From contig JASLBU010000180.1 in assembly GCA_030146365.1 (NCBI GenBank), positions 1 to 16,458 on the forward strand: a DNA stretch of 16,458 bases, in the 5' to 3' direction. The notes beneath the pieces are model-generated. The model worked only from the letters and a program-made list of their open reading frames with translations, was not told the DNA's origin and ran no database searches. Source of the DNA: Candidatus Limnocylindria bacterium. Lineage in GTDB: Bacteria > Chloroflexota > Limnocylindria > QHBO01. Below are positions 14,728 through 16,458 of the stretch, one piece after another (position 1 is the stretch's first letter; each line of letters starts with the position of its first letter). The translations under genes and the position numbers were made by a program.

Positions 14728-15279
14728 ATGAGCGACTTCATCGGCGAGACCACCGACCTTCTGACGCGCACGCCGCACGTGCTCAAGGCGCTGCTGACCG
14801 GACTGCCCGCGAGCTGGACCGATACCACCGATGTCGCCGAAGGCGGCTGGCGGCCGCGGGAGGTCGTGGGCCACCTCATCACCGGCGAGCTGACCGACTG
14901 GGTCGAACGGACGCAGCGGATCCTCGAGCACGGCACCGCCCTGCCGTTCGACCGGTTCGACCGCCTGGCGCACGGCGAGCGCGACACCGGCCTGACCCTC
15001 GACGAGCTCCTCGACCAGTTCGCCCGGCTGCGGGAAGAGAACCTCGCACGGCTCGGCGAGCTCGTCAGCGAGTCGGACCTCGATCGCCGGGGCCTGCACC
15101 CGAGCCTCGGTGAAGTGACGCTGCGTCAGCTGCTCTCGACCTGGGCGGTCCACGACCTGGACCACGTGTCGCAGATCTTTGCCGGGATGGCCGCCAGCCG
15201 TGACGCGGCGGTCGGGCCATGGAAGGCGTACCTCGGCATTCTCCTCCGCCGCGACGATCCGAGCGCCGTCGCCGGGTGA
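14728..15279 (+). CDS. DinB-superfamily protein
   Basis: This 183-residue protein looks like a four-helix-bundle DinB/YfiT-type member. Such proteins commonly use three histidines to hold a divalent metal and include thiol-dependent transferases and many uncharacterised members. Candidate ligands are His49 in REVVGHLITGE and His142/His146 in WAVHDLDHVSQIF, which is the usual spacing of one His in helix 2 and an HxxxH in the last helix. The helical, charged middle region (60-115) also fits. ATG 14728 lies 6 bases after TAGGAT. Its TGA overlaps the GTG of the TauE/SafE permease by four bases, so the two are co-translated. The biochemical function is unknown. Confidence 0.85.
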   Translation: MSDFIGETTDLLTRTPHVLKALLTGLPASWTDTTDVAEGGWRPREVVGHLITGELTDWVERTQRILEHGTALPFDRFDRLAHGERDTGLTLDELLDQFARLREENLARLGELVSESDLDRRGLHPSLGEVTLRQLLSTWAVHDLDHVSQIFAGMAASRDAAVGPWKAYLGILLRRDDPSAVAG

Positions 15280-16013
15280 CCGAGGCCCTCGTCCTCGGGG
15301 CACTCTTCTTCGCGGCAGCCCTCCTGTACGCGGGCGTGGGGCACGCCGGCGCGTCGGCATACCTGGCGGCCATGGCGCTCGTCGGGCTCGCGCCGGCGGA
15401 GATGCGGCCAACCGCCCTGATCCTCAACCTGTTCGTCGCGTCGATCGTGGTCGTGCGCTTCTCGCGCGCCGGGCACCTCCCCTGGCGACAGCTCGTGCCG
15501 CTGGTCGCGGGGTCGCTGCCGGCGGCGTTCGCGGGCGGGCTCATCGACGTACCCGGTGAGCTCTACCGACCGCTCGTGGCGCTCGTCCTGCTCGCCGGCG
15601 CCTGGCGGTTGGCCACCGCGATGCCGTCTCCCGCGGGCGAGGGAGTTGCCGCGGTGCCGGTGGCCGCCGGCGTGGCTGCGGGGGCCGGGATCGGCCTGCT
15701 GGCCGGCCTGACCGGCACGGGTGGTGGCATCTTCCTCACCCCCTTGCTCGTCCTGGCGTCATGGGCCGGCACTCGTGACGCGGCCGGCCTGTCCGGCGCG
15801 TTCATCCTCGCGAACTCGGTTGCCGGCCTCGGCGGGCTGCTCGTTGGGGGCTTCACCATCCCCGGTGCGCTGCCGGGCTGGATCATGGCCGTGGTGGGTG
15901 GGGGGCTCATCGGCTCTTGGCTGGGGGCGAACCGCTTCAGCGTGCTGGGGCTGCGCCGCGTGCTGGCATTCGTCCTCGTCCTGGCTGCCGTAAAGCTGGT
16001 CGCATTTCCGTGA
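15276..16013 (+). CDS. TauE/SafE-family sulfite/sulfonate-type permease
   Basis: This 245-residue membrane protein has about eight hydrophobic helices in two repeats. The first repeat contains LYAGVGHAGASAYLAAM (17-33) and the second GLLAGLTGTGGGIFLTPLL (140-158), the paired glycine-rich motifs of TauE/SafE permeases. Members have been tied to transport of sulfite, sulfoacetate and related organosulfur anions, but most are uncharacterised. An in-frame ATG at 15219 would add an Arg/Pro-rich 19-residue tail lying inside the DinB gene. GTG 15276 gives the normal hydrophobic N-terminus VTEALVLGALFFAA and a four-base GTGA overlap with the DinB stop. The next gene downstream is a cysteine-desulfurase-like enzyme, a weak hint toward sulfur metabolism. 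Confidence 0.88.
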   Translation: MTEALVLGALFFAAALLYAGVGHAGASAYLAAMALVGLAPAEMRPTALILNLFVASIVVVRFSRAGHLPWRQLVPLVAGSLPAAFAGGLIDVPGELYRPLVALVLLAGAWRLATAMPSPAGEGVAAVPVAAGVAAGAGIGLLAGLTGTGGGIFLTPLLVLASWAGTRDAAGLSGAFILANSVAGLGGLLVGGFTIPGALPGWIMAVVGGGLIGSWLGANRFSVLGLRRVLAFVLVLAAVKLVAFP

Positions 16014-16021
16014 GGCGAGCG

Positions 16022-16027
16022 TAGGAT
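16022..16027 (+). promoter_or_regulatory. Leaderless promoter -10 element of the class V aminotransferase gene
   Basis: GTAGGAT (TAGGAT at 16022-16027) stands 6 bases before ATG 16034 in a 20-base intergenic gap. No Shine-Dalgarno site is present. The -35 region would lie inside the end of the TauE/SafE gene. Confidence 0.65.
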
Positions 16028-16033
16028 GGGCCG

Positions 16034-16458
16034 ATGACGGCCATCCGACCGCCCGACGCGGCCGCTCACGGCAGCGCAGCACTTCGCCTCGTGGGGGCGG
16101 AGACCGCCGTGCCGCTCGTCAGCGGCGGGACGACGCGCTACGTCAACCTGGACTACGCCGCCTCCGCCCCCGCGCTGCAGGCGGTCCACGACGCGGTCGA
16201 GGAGCTGCTCGGCTGGTACTCCAGCGTGCACCGCGGCGCGGGGTTCAAGTCCCGTGCGTCGACAGCCGCGTACGAGGGGGCGCGGGAGTCGATTCGTCGA
16301 TTCGTCAACGGGCGGGACGACGATGCGGTGATCATCACTCGCAACACCACCGACTCGATCAACCTGCTCGCGGGCACGCTCCCCGAGGGCACGCATGTCG
16401 TCTGCTTCGCCGGAGAGCATCACGCCAACCTGCTGCCGTGGAAGCGGATCGGCGTCAC
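16034..16458 (+). CDS. Class V aminotransferase / cysteine desulfurase-like PLP enzyme, 3' end cut by window edge
   Basis: The first 141 codons of a PLP-dependent enzyme are present before the window ends. Recognisable SufS/NifS-like elements are VNLDYAASAP (37-46; SufS proteins usually read DNAAT), SSVHRGAGFKSRASTAAYEGAR (63-84), RNTTDSINL (103-111), which contacts the PLP phosphate, and GEHHANLLPW (127-136), whose first His is the PLP-stacking residue of SufS-type enzymes. A stretch of about 35 residues precedes the conserved start, longer than in typical SufS. The PLP lysine and the cysteine of the active-site loop lie beyond the edge, so desulfurase, selenocysteine lyase or another class V reaction cannot be distinguished. 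ATG 16034 is supported by TAGGAT 6 bases upstream. Confidence 0.88.
   Translation, partial: MTAIRPPDAAAHGSAALRLVGAETAVPLVSGGTTRYVNLDYAASAPALQAVHDAVEELLGWYSSVHRGAGFKSRASTAAYEGARESIRRFVNGRDDDAVIITRNTTDSINLLAGTLPEGTHVVCFAGEHHANLLPWKRIGV

Noticed and set aside
13458..15411. Two long minus-strand frames (13458-14987 and 14026-15411) opposite the flavoprotein and DinB genes
   Set aside because: They are mirror frames of well-supported genes, with no motifs and an unnatural Arg/Gly/His composition.

Overview
The window is GC-rich (by eye around 70%) and densely coded on both strands, with gene junctions that touch or overlap by 1-4 bases. It looks like a free-living, aerobic, high-GC bacterium of the Chloroflexota or Actinomycetota type. 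A Limnocylindria-like Chloroflexota is my guess, but nothing here fixes the taxonomy. The strongest lineage hint is promoter style: several genes have a TANNNT hexamer, usually GTANNNT, only 6-7 bases before an ATG or GTG with no Shine-Dalgarno site. That is the arrangement expected of leaderless transcripts. No tRNA, rRNA, CRISPR array, transposase or phage gene was seen.

Layout. (1) 1-2719, minus strand: a three-gene proton-translocating NAD(P) transhydrogenase operon (pntA1-pntA2-pntB; pntB runs off the left edge). (2) 2720-2935: divergent promoter region with two inverted repeats. (3) 2936-5220, plus: a NatA/NatB-like ABC exporter pair. (4) 5257-5802, plus: a macrodomain (ADP-ribose) hydrolase. 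(5) 5898-7645, plus: a second ABC-2 exporter pair behind a leaderless promoter and a 12-bp direct repeat. (6) 7704-8618, plus: an EamA/DMT transporter, overlapping tail-to-tail with (7) 8600-11598, minus: a coupled two-gene signalling unit. It pairs a cyclic-nucleotide-binding-domain histidine kinase with a flavoprotein that carries an N-terminal response-regulator receiver domain. (8) 11637-12825, plus: a probable 8-residue leader ORF and an imidazolonepropionase-like amidohydrolase. (9) 12880-14690, plus: a small DUF2269-like membrane protein overlapping a FAD/NAD(P) disulfide-oxidoreductase-family flavoprotein. (10) 14728-16013, plus: a DinB-like protein coupled to a TauE/SafE-family permease. 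(11) 16034 to the right edge, plus: the N-terminal part of a class V aminotransferase/cysteine desulfurase-like enzyme.

How the genes fit together. Three units handle pyridine nucleotides or flavins: the transhydrogenase (NADH/NADPH balance), the receiver-fused flavoprotein and the second flavoprotein; the macrodomain protein acts on ADP-ribose derived from NAD. The most striking system is the kinase-flavoprotein pair. Its architecture implies phosphorelay control of an enzyme rather than of a transcription factor, and the flavoprotein has lost the CxxC expected of a thioredoxin reductase. The ABC exporters, EamA and TauE/SafE proteins are ordinary accessory transport; their substrates cannot be read from sequence.
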